Below, piece after piece: positions 11,029-23,200 of a DNA stretch of 64,000 nt. A program made the position numbers and the translations under genes. This DNA is from Rhipidocladum racemiflorum (lineage: Eukaryota > Streptophyta > Magnoliopsida > Poales > Poaceae): positions 40,275,944 to 40,339,943 of the forward strand of contig CM070572.1 in NCBI GenBank assembly GCA_036346355.1, in the 5' to 3' direction. How positions within the stretch are numbered: the first letter of the stretch is position 1; each line of letters opens with the position of its first letter. Below the pieces are notes generated by a model. The model did no database searches. It was given only the letters and a program-made list of their open reading frames with translations, and had not been told where the DNA came from.

Positions 11029-11644
11029 CAAAGATTAATATATCCTACCCTACTTTCTAGGCCTATGCTATCATAAGAGCCCATAAATAAAGGCAAGGCC
11101 CAAGATCCATTACCTGGTTAACGACTTTAATAAGAGTTAAATTCAATTATGTGAAAATATTCCCAACCAGTGTACACAATACTTGTTAAAGATAAAAAAT
11201 ATCTTAGTTACCCCGCCCAGGTATACGCATACTAGTCGGGAACGATCCATTTAATCATCCCGACCAGCATACAGGTCGGGAGTTGGATAGCATTTACCCC
11301 GATCTAGTTCAGGTCAAGGAGAAAGTTACCACCGCATGAGACATGCGTGCGGGAGACACTTTCTCTGACAGGTACAGACAGCTGTTTAGAAGTTCACTAC
11401 TACAGAATGATACAACATTATCGTTTCATCTGTGTTAATTCCCAACTTTTTGAAGAAAAACTGATTGTGATATGTGTCTGCAATCTGTAAATTTTAAAAA
11501 TGGGTCATCCTCATCACATTCAATTCTAGATTAGAATCGATTGTGATGTGCTTTGCTAGGTTTTATATCCTCGAGTTGAACTCTCCTATGTTGGTGTACT
11601 AAAGCCAAAAAAAAAAAACAACCGTTGTTCCAAAAAAAACATAA

Positions 11645-12066
11645 CAAACTATGGTTGAAACTTAGACTTCAGTGAGTAAATATGAAATTCTTGAGGATGT
11701 CTGTTAAAAGGGTAAGTTGAAGCCATAGCTTGAGGAGATTTCTCCTCTATTTTTTCTTATTTGTGGTTTTCTTCAAAAAAAAAAAAAGAGCATTCCTTTA
11801 AATCCCTTCAATTTTGTATTAAGAAATTTGATTTTGATTTGTTGAATGTATTACATACCATTAGTGCTATGGTTGAAACCAATATGGAGAGAAATTATGA
11901 AATCCTTGAGAAGATGATGGTTTGAAGGTAAAGTTGAAACCCTAGCTTGAGGATATTTCCTATCATTTGTGGTTTTCTTTAAAAGGTGAGCATTCATTCA
12001 AATCCCTTCAATTTTGCACTAGGCATTAAATTCATTTTTGATTTGGTGAATGTGTTATAGGTCATT
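11645..12066. repeat. Diverged tandem duplication of about 210 bp
   Basis: Two consecutive units share TGAAATTCTTGAGGA / TGAAATCCTTGAGAA, TAGCTTGAGGA and AAATCCCTTCAATTTTG, each ending near CATTA. No reading frame is conserved between them. A CACTA-type end motif (CACTACTACAGAAT) lies a little upstream at 11395, without a matching partner or duplication. Confidence 0.6.
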
Positions 12067-12291
12067 ATTTGTGACACTACAGAAGGTCAAAACTATACGG
12101 TATGAGGTTTAATCGCGTTTTCGGGCCTCTCCGGGGGAGTTTGGGCATTGTCGGGGCTAGTTTGGGCCTTGAGGGAATTAAATGGGCCGTCGGTGGGGGC
12201 TTTTTGGCCCATGGGGGGGGAGACCTGCCAACCCCTTTAGGGTTTCCCCCATGCGCCCCCACATCCTCCCTCTCCTTCCCCCATGAGCCAC

Positions 12292-12880
12292 CACTACTAC
12301 AGATCCGTACATCACAATCGGTTCTTTTTAGCTCTGGCGACTCGGGTGACTCGGGTCACTCGGATGACTCAGTTGACTCGGGTTACTCGGGCCAGAGCCG
12401 CGAGTCGTAAATTTAATATATTAGGTGTAATGCAGTCCCCCTTTATATGCTTACTAATTATAAACAATGGATGTGGTGATATATTGTAATGAAATACAGC
12501 TTGTTTAATATATTAGGGTTGTTGGCCTAGTGCAGATGAAGTCTATTCGGCTGCCTTTACACTATTTTGAATCTCTTTTATATTTTTGTGCATTGTATCT
12601 TTCTAATGTTCTGTTGTTCCAAGTCAAAATGTTTCATGTCCTATTGATAAAAAAAACAAGTATAATGTGTGGAATGGTATATATATTATTATTATCTGCT
12701 GCATGCATGCTACTATAATGTTATATATAATTTGCATCACTACATGTGTCTATATAAATTGTCTGAGAGTTGAACCGCGAGTTGGGATTCTAGCAGATCG
12801 GTACTGTTCATCGTCCGAAAATACAAGTTTTGCACAAATATTAAAGCATGAATGAAGTAGTGTGTCATTCTGTAGTAGTG
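12292..12880. mobile_element. Small CACTA element inside the solo LTR (TSD CAC)
   Basis: It begins CACTACTACAGA and ends TCTGTAGTAGTG, with the 3-bp duplication CAC on both sides (12289-12291 and 12881-12883), as expected for CACTA transposons. At 589 bp it has no transposase gene and must depend on another element. The right end resembles the orphan motif at 11395 more than its own left end, so some exchange of ends may have occurred. Confidence 0.65.
12339..12392. repeat. Six tandem 9-bp units (GACTCGGGT)
   Basis: Six near-identical units of GACTCGGGT lie in the left half of the CACTA element, where subterminal transposase-binding repeats are expected. Confidence 0.8.
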
Positions 12881-15002
12881 CACCCTCTCCCTCTCCCTAG
12901 CCGCCACCCCCTCCCTCCTTCTCCCCCATGCGCCTCCACCTCTCCCCTCTCCTCTCCACCCCCTTGCTGCCCTAGGGGAGATCCCCACCTCTCCACCCTG
13001 CTTTCCTCTCCGTTGGGAGGCTCCGCGACGAGGAGATCCGGCGGAATCGGCGTGAGGAAGGAGATCGGGAGAACCGGGAGGAGTTTCGTCGCCGTTCGTC
13101 GGTTCATCATTTGTCGGGCGAAGGTATGGTTTGGGGGAATCCTTGGGGTTGGTCTAGGTGCTATGCTAGAGGGTATTTGGATGCTTTTAGATCAAGAGGT
13201 GGTGCTGTGATTGGGTAGATTGGATGAAAACTAGAGTTTGCCACGTTCTCTGCTTCGGGCAGATTGTGCAGTCGACCTAGGATTTGACTTTTCGCGACTT
13301 TAGAGTCGGATTTTGGTCGGCCTCCTGTTGATAAAGTTGTAGGTAACTTCAATACCTTTCAGTGGACATAAAGAACGTCCAATTTGGCCCAGCCGTTTGA
13401 AAGTTATGCTCGATTTACCGAACGTGTTCAAATATGTGACGTAGCTGGGATAGGGCGTATTGTTTTGTAGATTAAACAACTTTAGATTCCGAATCATCTG
13501 TTCCATATACTTAGAAAAAGTTAGAAAATTTCCTAAGCTACGCGAGGATGTACTTGTTTAATCGATTCGGAGTCCTAGATCTAAATTTATGATAGTTTGA
13601 AGTATGCTGTCCCGGGGGGGACAGATTCTCTGTTTTTCGTTTTTGGGAGTAGTTTGCGATATTGGGGTAGATGGGCAATGGCGTACTGTTTTGTGGGCAC
13701 GTTGTGATTGTGTGGCATCTATGTGCAGGTGGTGTGACCCCGGGAGTGCCCTCCTCATCCCGCCAATCCGTCGCCCGAGGTTAAGGCAAGTGTATTGGGA
13801 TGGGTAGCATGTGGTTGATTTGCTTGTCTTGACTAGATGTAATTGCTTCCATGTTATGCTATCTTTCCATGCTTAGTATTTGCCATGATATGATAAAAAC
13901 GGTATGTTAAGATGCTATGCAATGGTTTATGGTTAATGATTATGGCATATGTTGCATACATGGCATGAAACTTGGCCCGGTCGGTGAGAACGTCATAACT
14001 ATTCCGGTAAGGTCGGTGAGAAAGTTATGTCTAATCCGGAGCGTCATAGATGTAAGACCTACCTCGTGATTCCACGGTTTCCACCCACGCGGTGAGTGGA
14101 AGCGAGGAGTAGGCACCCTCCATCTACGGGATGGAAGGGGGACGTGGGTGCACGCCGATGGGTGTGCACTCGGCAATACCGGTATTTGCGTCGAGGAGAC
14201 ATGTGCATTGCATTGCATTGCATTATATGATGATGTTGTATGATGATGATATATGATGATGTCAATGAGATGCTTACACTGTGAATATGAGATGTTTATG
14301 ATGTTGTATGTGAAAAGTGGTGATGAAGGTATTGGAATGTATTTTCTTGTTCCATTGCAATATACTTGCTGAGTGATGAACTCACGCTTGTGTTTATGTT
14401 ATTTTTCTTAGGTACCATGAAACCGGCATGCAGGGAAGGGAGCTAGTCACACGTAATCACTTAGCATCACACATATAAACAATGACATGTTCTCTCCTTT
14501 AATTGTGATGGTTAATTCACTGAACTAAATTGTGGTTTTGGTGCTTCGTTGGTTGTTATGAGTAAATGATTAGTCCATATTTGACATGTGACGGATAGGC
14601 TTATATCCTTAGTTGTATGGTGGCTGAAATTCCTGATTTGTCATGTTATTGCTGTCGTATATTATGCTATCTTGATATGTCAAGATTGTTGTTGCTTCAA
14701 TCCATGGAAAAACAAAGGAGATGCTGCCGAAATTTTCGGTTTTAGCATTGTGCCTTTGCTGTAATTTACTCTAATTTATGGTATTTAGATGATGTTTAGT
14801 CTATGTTTGGTAGCATTCGGGCATACTAGATGCCTGGGTGTTACATTATTATTGCTATAATTAATATATGATCAATGTTAGAGTTTATGTTGCGTAACAC
14901 ATGCGTCTCTTCAAGGGTGCTTGCATGTTTATAAATATGTTGAAATGATATATTTATAAATAAGCAGTATCGAATTTTTCATATTTTTTTGGACAGTTCG
15001 CA

Positions 15003-15195
15003 GATATGTGGTTCGGGCAAGTTCTTAATGAAGCCGTTGTACAACTCCAGAGAAAGTTTCGGCAACATATCCCAGGTGTTCTCGGATACACACCCTCTTG
15101 ACCTATTGTTGAGAGGTGTATTTGGATAACAGTGGGGTGCTGAAATTTTCTCTTGATTTGTACAACTGCTTAGGAACTTGCCCGAACCACATATC
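15003..15195. other. Long imperfect hairpin with 22-bp perfect arms
   Basis: GATATGTGGTTCGGGCAAG at the left pairs perfectly over 22 bases with the right end (15174-15195). Pairing continues imperfectly inwards, for example GTTGTACAACTCCAGAGAAA against TTTCTCTTGATTTGTACAAC, leaving only a short loop. It may be a foldback MITE, part of a CACTA element, or a source of small RNAs. No flanking duplication was seen. Confidence 0.55.
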
Positions 15196-15689
15196 CTCGA
15201 ATGGGATTAGGACCTAACCTAATTAGAGATTAGGAGTCATCGTTGGTACGTACGTAGTTGGTCAATATCTATAGATAGACGTTTCTTTAAGATCATTCAA
15301 TTCCTCAACTTCATTAATGCTTCCACCCTTATTTTTTTTCATTGAAGTCAAAAGAATTGCAAGCTCAATTACCGCATTAGGTATTTCAATATCATTGTTG
15401 ATATTTTAAATATGCATATCTCCTAACTAGGGAATTGAAAGCTCTTAACTAGGGAAGAAGGTATTGGCGATAAAATTATATATATTGGAACACATCATAT
15501 ATTTTGCGAAGGTTATTAAATAATGTATCAGTATTTGAAATAGCTAGCCGTTGCTCAAGTTTTTTTCTTAATTTATTGTTTGTGGTTTAATTGTAGATTG
15601 ATCGTGAAGAATGAATGTATCAAAAAAGCTATGTGAGTGCTTAATTTCAAAGGAGGGTTAAGGATTTCATAAGAATTGCAAAAGAAGAC

Positions 15690-15962
15690 ATGGTTAAGAG
15701 GGGTGTAAAGTTCATATATTGTCCATACACTGATTGCACCAATCTTAGGAGATTTAACAACTCAGCTCAAATTGAAGATCACTTGATTCGACGTGGCTTC
15801 ATGAGGAATTACACGTGTTGGATCCATCACGGGGAGACAAGTAGTACCCCTCCGGTATGCAACGAAGACATGCTGGAACCCAACCGCGAGTTGGAGTGTG
15901 ATATGTTCGAGGAGAACAATTTAGATCAAATGTTGTGGGGTGTGGATGTAAATTACATGTAA
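15690..15962 (+). pseudogene. CACTA transposase fragment (transposase-associated domain)
   Basis: The 90-aa frame has the pattern of the transposase-associated domain found at the N-terminus of En/Spm transposases: VKFIYCPYTDC, then EDHLIRRGF, then YTCWIHHGE. The Cys pair (about residues 11 and 16) and the His/Cys positions are kept. A full transposase is about ten times longer and no DDE domain follows, so this is a remnant. No CACTA ends can be assigned to it. Confidence 0.65.
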
Positions 15963-15996
15963 AGAGAGTTTGAAAAATTACATGTAACAATTTAGA

Positions 15997-16386
15997 TCAA
16001 ATGTTACTGGTGCTTGAGGCTAGCCCACACGAAGAGTGCTTTGGCGCGGGAGTCATCACAACCTCTAGGAGATCAACAGAGATGCGACTGTAGATCCATG
16101 ATAGGACAACAAAGTCCATACGTGCCCAATCAAGGTCAAACAGGCGCCCGGCCAAAGAGAGCATGTGGTTAGCAAGCGCAAATCGTCCAAGTGCAATGAG
16201 AAAAAGGCCATGCCACTTGTCCTGGGCAGTAGCGAACTGCGGGGACGACGGCTCCTCAAGGGCGCCGGAGGGCAGAGGGGCGGCCGGGAGGCCGCTAGTC
16301 GCGGAAGGAGGTGCGACTATGGGGTTGGAGATGGTGCCGGACGTGGTGTCGGTACCAAGGTCGCTACCGTTGTCAAAAAGGGCCAT
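15997..16386 (-). pseudogene. N-terminal gag fragment of a copia element
   Basis: The 129-aa frame starts with a Ser/Pro/Ala-rich segment. It continues with a pattern typical of copia gag N-termini: a W...LIALGRFALANHM segment (about residues 58-74), then a DWARMDFVVLSWIYSRIS segment and DLLEVVM. Gag forms the virus-like particle of the element. The frame stops well before any zinc knuckle, and no pol follows on the minus strand. A PBS-like sequence upstream (16438-16449) supports the direction. Confidence 0.55.
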
Positions 16387-16437
16387 GATGGGCGGTGGCT
16401 AGGGTTTGCGGAAGTGGGCACAGGAGGGTAACCTGCG

Positions 16438-16449
16438 TCTGGTACCATG
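16438..16449 (-). other. Possible primer-binding site of the copia fragment
   Basis: The minus strand reads CATGGTACCAGA, one base away from the methionine-tRNA PBS core TGGTATCAGA. It lies upstream of the gag fragment. The LTR that should follow is interrupted by the MITE at 16486. Confidence 0.4.
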
Positions 16450-16485
16450 ATAGAAGGAACAATTGTTTGATGATATTATTACTAA

Positions 16486-17043
16486 TGGGTTGTTTAGTTA
16501 CATGTATCTGTAGAGATTTAGCTCTGTGGATGCAAGGTACTGCTGTTTGGTTGCTTGTATGGACATCCTAACTTGACCCTGCACATGCAACACAGCCCCA
16601 GCAGCCTGGCCTGTGGGAAACGCCAGAATCGGCCGTATCTCGGGAGCCAGCTCGCTGCATGCCGTTGCCTCTCACTAATAATGCATGCATGATGACATCA
16701 TCAAACATGCAATATATTTTCCATCTATTTTTTGTAATATCTTTTGATTACAATTTCTGATCACCGAACCGATTTCAGCTTTGTGTTCCTGACATTTTTT
16801 CGAACAAAACTAGACCACACTTGTTATATAAATTTTTTTAAAATAAATTTTTATTTTTCACTAATTTGAATTTTCTTAGCCTGCACCAACTCATACAATC
16901 AACCAAACAACATCTCTTCTCAGCCTGCACCAGCTCATACAATCAACCAAACAGCATCTCCTTGCATCCACTCAGCCTGGATCCCACCAGCCTGGCTCCA
17001 CTCATACAGCCTGGCTGAGTTGAGAAGGGAACCAAACAGCCCA
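16486..17043. mobile_element. Tourist/Harbinger-type MITE (TSD TAA)
   Basis: The inverted ends TGGGTTGTTTAGTT and TGGGCTGTTTGGTT are flanked by TAA on both sides (16483-16485 and 17044-17046). Two copies of CAGCCTGCACCA.CTCATACA lie near the right end. No transposase is encoded. Confidence 0.75.
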
Positions 17044-17631
17044 TAAGTGTAGCTATGATACAAGTAGTACAAGCCATGGCATGCATTGCATGCGAGCCAA
17101 TCACGGCTAGGCATAATTAGCCGGATAGCCAATGAGTTAATATAGAAGGTTTCTAAATATACAAAGAATATGCTTATATGCCGAAACATATTCTAATAGG
17201 GTGCTCCCGATATTTTATTAGCTATATATCAAGATTCATGTAATTAACTTGGTGTAATAACAGTATTACTGTTATTACTTTGAGCTAATTATATGGGTCG
17301 CCTAATTACGTGGGTTGTCATATTGGTCCCGAAGCCCTCTTGACACCGGCACCTGTATTGGGTACTCCATATGATATTTGTCAGGAAAATGACCAATACT
17401 CCCTGCAGGAAGGGTATATTTTCTGTACAAATGATAGTAGCAGCCTAGCATGTTTATGTAATTCTCACACTACGTGTTGTTCTCATACGAAAACTACACG
17501 ATAGTGATTCTTTATTTGAAGCGAAATCTGTTTAGCCTGTTACTTAATTAGTGTGCCTGCATTCTGCATTTCAAACAATAGCGCTACTATTAATTATACA
17601 CGAACTAGCTTGCATGAAGTTTGTTATGATA

Positions 17632-17634
<3 letters not shown>

Positions 17635-17695
<61 letters not shown>
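17635..17695. repeat. (TA)n microsatellite
   Basis: About thirty uninterrupted TA units. Tyr-Ile repeat ORFs across it are artefacts. Confidence 0.95.
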
Positions 17696-17697
<2 letters not shown>

Positions 17698-19060
17698 AAG
17701 TTGCAGTGTCTGCGGTTTTTATTGTTCGCAGCCTTCCAGTTGCTTACATCAAGGATGGAAAAAACTCATTCAGATATTCTTCGATGGCTGCAAAGTTGGT
17801 TTGGACAATTGTACTTGGTTCTTAGTGGCCTAAAGAGAGCTCTGTTAATTGAAGCTCAGACTCAGAGTATGAATTCTTTAGAAACTTTATCCTCATGGTG
17901 ATGGAGGTAGGTCTGCTTCTCAATCTTTACTCCAGCTGGGACTGCTTACAGGATTACCTATGGTGATGGAGGTAGGTCTGGAGAAGGGCTTCCCTGCAGC
18001 TTTTAGTGACTTTATCCTCATGGAACTGCAGTTGGCTTCATTTCTCATCACATTTTCTCTTTGGAACAAAAGGGCACTATTATGGACGTACTGTTTCTAC
18101 ATGGTGGTGCTAAATACCGGCCAACAGTCCGTAAATTTGTAATTTTTTCACGTAAATTTTACAGAAAACTATCGATTGTACCCTCGAAGTCACTTTATCA
18201 AAGGATTTGTGTTGGTCTTCCTTCTGGTAATCTGCCTTTCCTTTAGGAGATCTTATGTGAGCAATATGGTACATGTTATGATCACATACTCAGCATGGTC
18301 TATGACGGTGACTTTAGGAGTCATGGACACTCATGGTGGAATGCCGATAATGCACACATCTCCATCACTCGGTTCTGAGTTCTAGCATTCTTGAAGTATT
18401 TTGCTCTCTCTACGGTTCTGAGTTCTAGCCGATAATGTCCTCGTTTAATTCACGCAATTGTGCTGCTTCGTTGTCATGCTAATTTCCGTTTGAAAATTCT
18501 CGTGTTTGTGTAAAAGTTTGCTGCAGATTGTTAATTGTGGTAGCCGTCGGTTGAGCTCAAAGCACCACCTCATCTTCAGGCTCATAAAATTGCTGACATT
18601 CCTGGCAGTGGTGACCTCCTAGATCCTACTCTCTTGCCTCTGCCAACTATCCATCATGGATTCGATCACCAACTATCCATCATGGATTCCATCATCTGTT
18701 GCCTTGCCTTCAAAGTTCATACCAACTGGCTGGGGCCTCCTCCTTGTACCAATAGTGCAGTTTACCATCTCTTATGCAATGGTGTCATTCTTTCACGTGA
18801 TTTACCATGATTTCCCCTTACCGTACAGATTGTTCAAGCTTTGAGACCCAAACAATTTTCTCTTTCTTTTTCCCAATTGCTGTGCTAGCATGGATGCCTA
18901 TTATCTCAGCAAGCCAAACTAGGGTTCTTTTCAACGGGGCATTTTCGAGGCAACTGCAGATCCATCCTTTTATTGCAGGGCAAACTAGACGGAGGTAATT
19001 GATGGTTTCATGTGCATGCGATTTGAGATTGTGAATACGATCCATTCGTTGGTCGGGGTA
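17696..19060. other. Unassigned region with small duplications
   Basis: Several short plus-strand frames of 60-70 codons lie here, but none joins into a protein I recognise. Local duplications include TGGTGATGGAGGTAGGTCT (about 17895 and 17960), GGTTCTGAGTTCTAG (about 18370 and 18414) and CCAACTATCCATCATGGATT (about 18646 and 18669). It could be decayed retroelement or gene-fragment DNA. Confidence 0.4.
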
Positions 19061-19154
19061 ATAGCAATATGTCGAATATTTTTTCAAAAAATAATATATT
19101 TTTAAAATAATTTTTACAAAAATAATGTCTCGAATTTTTTTTTTTACAAAAATA

Positions 19155-19440
19155 TACCTCTGTCGTTATTTCAATTAGGGACAAAAGCTCTGTCACCAAA
19201 TGAAATTGCGACAGAGGTTTTGTCGCCAATTCAATTAGTGACATGTTTGTTTTTTCGCTGATTGAATTGGACGACAAATTGTTTTGTCACGGATTCATTT
19301 GGTCGACAAGATTGAGACTTCTGTCGCCAAATAAATTAGCGACATGCTTTGTCATCAATTCATTTGGCGACAGCAGGCCTGTAGCTAATTCATTTGGTGT
19401 ACACAAAAGTCTCTGTATTTGATCGCCAAAATGATCTGTG
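19155..19440. repeat. Cluster of near-palindromic GTCGCCAA...GCGAC motifs
   Basis: About six copies of a motif like TGTCGCCAAATAAATTAGCGACA occur in alternating orientation in an AT-rich setting. They resemble in design, though not in exact sequence, the motifs repeated in the MULE2 TIRs. This may be a TIR or subterminal region of a lost transposon. To the right, 19690-19800 has a GCGTTCGAGTG stretch on the minus strand that could be a SINE remnant. Confidence 0.5.
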
Positions 19441-20114
19441 TTTTTCAAATAGTTTTTTAGGTATTTATTCATAAAATTATATAAAAAAATGTATTATTAA
19501 AAAAATCACAATAAGTCTCCGTATTATGGTTTACGTATTATACGGTATTATAGTGTGATCCATCATTCTTTGGCCTATGCCTTTGACGGATGTAACAGCT
19601 CAATTTTTTATGTAGACATTGTTTTATCTTTTTTAAAAAATTGGTTAAAATACTAATATTCATTAAAATAACAACAGCCGAGCTATAAATGCACACACAC
19701 CCGCGCTCGCACCTAGTTCCGTGAGGCGCCCGCATCAACACTCGAACGCGGGTGAGTACATCAGTACCTCAGTGCCTTCGTCACCTGAGCAAGTCTCCGT
19801 CCTCGACATTGTTTTATCTTTACATACCATTTCTATAAGAACAAACTGCGTACAGTATTTAGCTACAGTAGTACAAAAATTTTTTTGGAAAAAAGTTCAA
19901 TTTTTCTGCACTATTTTCCCTACGGGACCAAGCTACAGCGCTAAAACAGTTTTTTTTTTATTAGATTCATATTTCCAAAAAATATTAAAGGAATATTTTT
20001 AAAAAAATTTACAAAATCATTTTTAAACATGTTTAAAAAGAAGATCAATACTTTCTGTTGTGTTTTTTTTTAGGTTTTTTCAAAACAATTTTCTCTTTCT
20101 GTTAGAATATCTAC

Positions 20115-20262
20115 GAATTTTTTTATTTAATATTTATTTTTAATCGTTTTTTCAAAAATGAGCTACGGAATGTAAAATTGTGAAAAGTGGATGCCCGTTG
20201 CCTGTGTATGGGGCGATCGCCCCATACATGGGTGATCAGTGGGTCGCCGTTAGCCCCGTTAG
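20115..20262. repeat. MULE1 left TIR
   Basis: It matches the inverse of 29150-29312 through the end sequence, ATTTTTAATCGTTTTTTC and the GGGGCGATCGCC palindrome near 20210. The GCGATCGC palindrome may be a transposase site. The inner edge merges with the LTR that follows. Confidence 0.75.
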
Positions 20263-23200
20263 CCAGATATTTTCTTGATGCATTTCATGATTTCTGGTGC
20301 AAATGTTTGGTTGGTTGTCATTGAAGGGTTATTGGAAATTTGGAAAATAGAATAAAAGAAAGAAAAGGATAAAATGGTAAAATGGTAGAAGTGAAGAATT
20401 ACCATGGTAAAAATCTTGTATAACCTGGCCAAACCCTAGAAGATATCCCTAGATGGTCAAAAGACCATGTGAATGCATTTAGAAGTAAAGAAAATAATTT
20501 AATTAGCAAATTCTATTGCTGTCCAGACCTATGTCAGATTTTTAGAAAACAATGTAGAGCAATCTAGACCTTGGGATTTTTACCATAAGACCTCAGACAT
20601 ATCATATTCACCCACAAAAAGTTTCAAAAATTAATAAGCATTTTTGCTATGTTTTAGCATTTAATTTAGGCAGAATTGGAATTCTGCAGAAATCAATAAA
20701 AGATTTATGGAGAATCAAATAATGAGAATTTAATATTGAAATTTTTATGATAGGTCCATTGTTTAGAACCAAACCTTCAGTAAAAATTTCAAAATTTAAT
20801 ACGTTGATTTAGTCTCTCAATCAATTCAAAAACTAAATTGGATTTTCTGTGCAGCATTCATTGTCAGATTTTTAATTAAATAACTATAGCACATTTTAAC
20901 CTCAACATTTTACTGGACGTAGATAACTTATCCATCAACTTGGACAAAAAGTTTCGAAAAATCTGGACTTGAAATGACCCGGGAATTAAATGGGTTAGTG
21001 TGCTGTCCAGAGGAGAATCCTAGAAATGTCTTCTCTCTCTCTCATTCTCTTCCACGCGGGGTCCACGCGTCCAGTGACGTGCATGCCGGCACTGCTGCCG
21101 ACAGGGACCCAGAAATATCCTGGCCCACGTGTCATCCTCAGCCTCCATTCTCCATACCTAATGAACCACTGACATGTGGGACCCGACCCCACATGTCAGG
21201 GCCTTCTTCTCCCTCTGTCTCTCGTTCTCTCTCCTCTCTGGCGGAGCCGGCCATGCTCACGCACCGCCTCGGTTCCTTGTCGTGACCTCGCCGCATTCCA
21301 TGCCCCGAGGCTGCCACGCCACTGCAACCCCATACCATGTTCCATCATACCTTGGACCGAGCTGGGAGGAGACTTCCGGAGAATGCCTGAGTCGGCCGCC
21401 AACCTCATCTCCTAGAGCAGCTTCACTCCCACGGCCTCCCTAGCCTATTTAAGGGGAGGAATAGCACCTCTGAATACCACTAAACCTGGAGCGCGCACCC
21501 ACTCATCCTCCCGTGCCCTATACCGCCCAGACCGGGACCTTCTTCCTCGCCTCCGGTGAAGCCCGATTTGGGGGAAATTCCAAATTCGCTTGACTCGGTA
21601 AGGGCGCATCCAAATCGTTTGATCCCAGAGCATCCTTGGATACTCACGAACCTTTTGCGCACCTTGTTTCAGCCCGAATCACGCCGGAGAACCCCCGCGC
21701 CGTGCAACCTCCTCCGCTTCCGCCCCCGCACGGTGAGAACTTCACCCGGCTGTTTTCTTCCGGGTTTGAATGCACAGATAGAGTCTTAAGGGTCTCTAGA
21801 TGCTTTTGCGCATGACCTTCAAGATTGAAAAACCCCGTTGCGCCGTTGCGCCTTGCGCCACCGTGAAGCGCCGCCGGTCACCGCCGTGCGCTCATTTCTT
21901 CCGAACACCACCCATAACTGAGCACACCCCTAGGATCGTCGTCGTCCACTGAAGCTATGGCAGCTATCCAAAGTCGATCGACGCCGCCGGAGAGCCGCCG
22001 GCGAAGCCGACGGCCATCTCCCCTGCGCCGTGTCGCTGCTTTGTGGGCCATCTCTGTCAGCCGCCCGCGCACCCGCGCCTCGCTGCCATGTGGTCCCAGC
22101 CGCCGATCGTGGCCACCGCGATGTGCCGACGCGAGTCATACCGGCCAGGGCGATTATCGGTTCAGCGGCTCAATTCAAAAGCCACCCCGCGCCAATGCCG
22201 AGAATACGTCTTCCCTTAAGGAAAACGCATTTTCCTTTATTTCCTGGTTTTCTAGAACCGAATACATTCAAATGCATATAACTTTTTATTTATAAATCCA
22301 AACCAAGTGAAACTTGTTTGTAAATTCATCATAAATCATGTAGTTTCATAATATGTAAAAACATTTGAAACTTGTTTAGCAAATTAAATCTGAATCTGAA
22401 TTTAAAGCTTGAAGTTTGAATATGTGGCATATAGAAATTTTTGCAAAATGGGTCCAAATTGAGTGAAACAAATTTTGTTAGAATCCTTAAGTCAATTACT
22501 GTCCAAATATGTAATTAGATTTGGATTTGGAGCTAGTTTGTGAAAATTCCATATTAGGACTTTGTTTAATGCATATGTTTGATATAATTACAATAACTTA
22601 CTAAAAAATGATCCAAAATGAATAAAATTTGTTTCTTTGAGCTCATTACACTGATTAGGACCAGTTAGTAAGATAAAAGTTAGAATTTACCATGTTCTTT
22701 CATTAAATGTGATTAGGGCTGCTTTATATGCTAATTTGTATTAGTATAATTAGTCTTACACCCTACAAATGAACTTTGTTAAAAATAATTCTACAATCTT
22801 AGCTTCCTGAATTCGTAAATTAAAATGAAATATTACATAAAGAAAGGTAATCATGTTGTATGTCATTAAGCTTTGCCTTAGACCCAAAATCTTATAACTT
22901 GCTTAATGCATGAATTGATTAAGTGATTGCCATCATTGATTGATTTGAATTGATTTCATTTGAATCTTTCAAATGCTATCCTTGTTGTTTATGTATTTGC
23001 TTCTTTTATCGATATTGAAGTATTCTATTTGCCATATTCTTAATCGACGTATAGACGCTGAGGCTACCGACTACGCTATCGACGACACAGATCCAAATTA
23101 CACCGCCGAGGAGCAAGGCAAGCACCCCTTGATCATTTTGATCCCGATTTCATAATCAACTAAAATGTGATTAAGAATCTTCTGCATGCTTATATTTCGC

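Larger units (their letters stand above)
12070..14845 (+). mobile_element. Solo LTR of a gypsy-type retrotransposon (TSD TTATT)
   Basis: The segment starts TGTGAC and ends GTGTTACA, and the 5-bp duplication TTATT flanks it exactly (12065-12069 and 14846-14850). It carries features common to long gypsy-type LTRs of grasses: a GC-rich zone, a GGTCGGTGAGAA motif repeated near 13980-14020, and a TTGCTGAGTGATGAACTCACG inverted motif near 14370. Without the CACTA element inside it the LTR is about 2.2 kb. There is no gag-pol on either side, so it is best read as a solo LTR left by LTR-LTR recombination. Confidence 0.75.

Noticed and set aside
11395..12880. A 1.5-kb CACTA element using the 11395 end
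   Set aside because: The flanks have no matching 3-bp duplication and the solo-LTR edge with TTATT lies between; the 12292 start has a correct CAC duplication.
17551..17901. 116-aa frame with Tyr-Ile repeats
   Set aside because: It runs through a (TA)n microsatellite; no recognisable protein.
20105..20114. A 9-bp duplication for MULE1
   Set aside because: A 9-bp reading leaves the TIR starts unmatched; the 10-bp GAATATCTAC makes both TIRs begin GAATTTTT.
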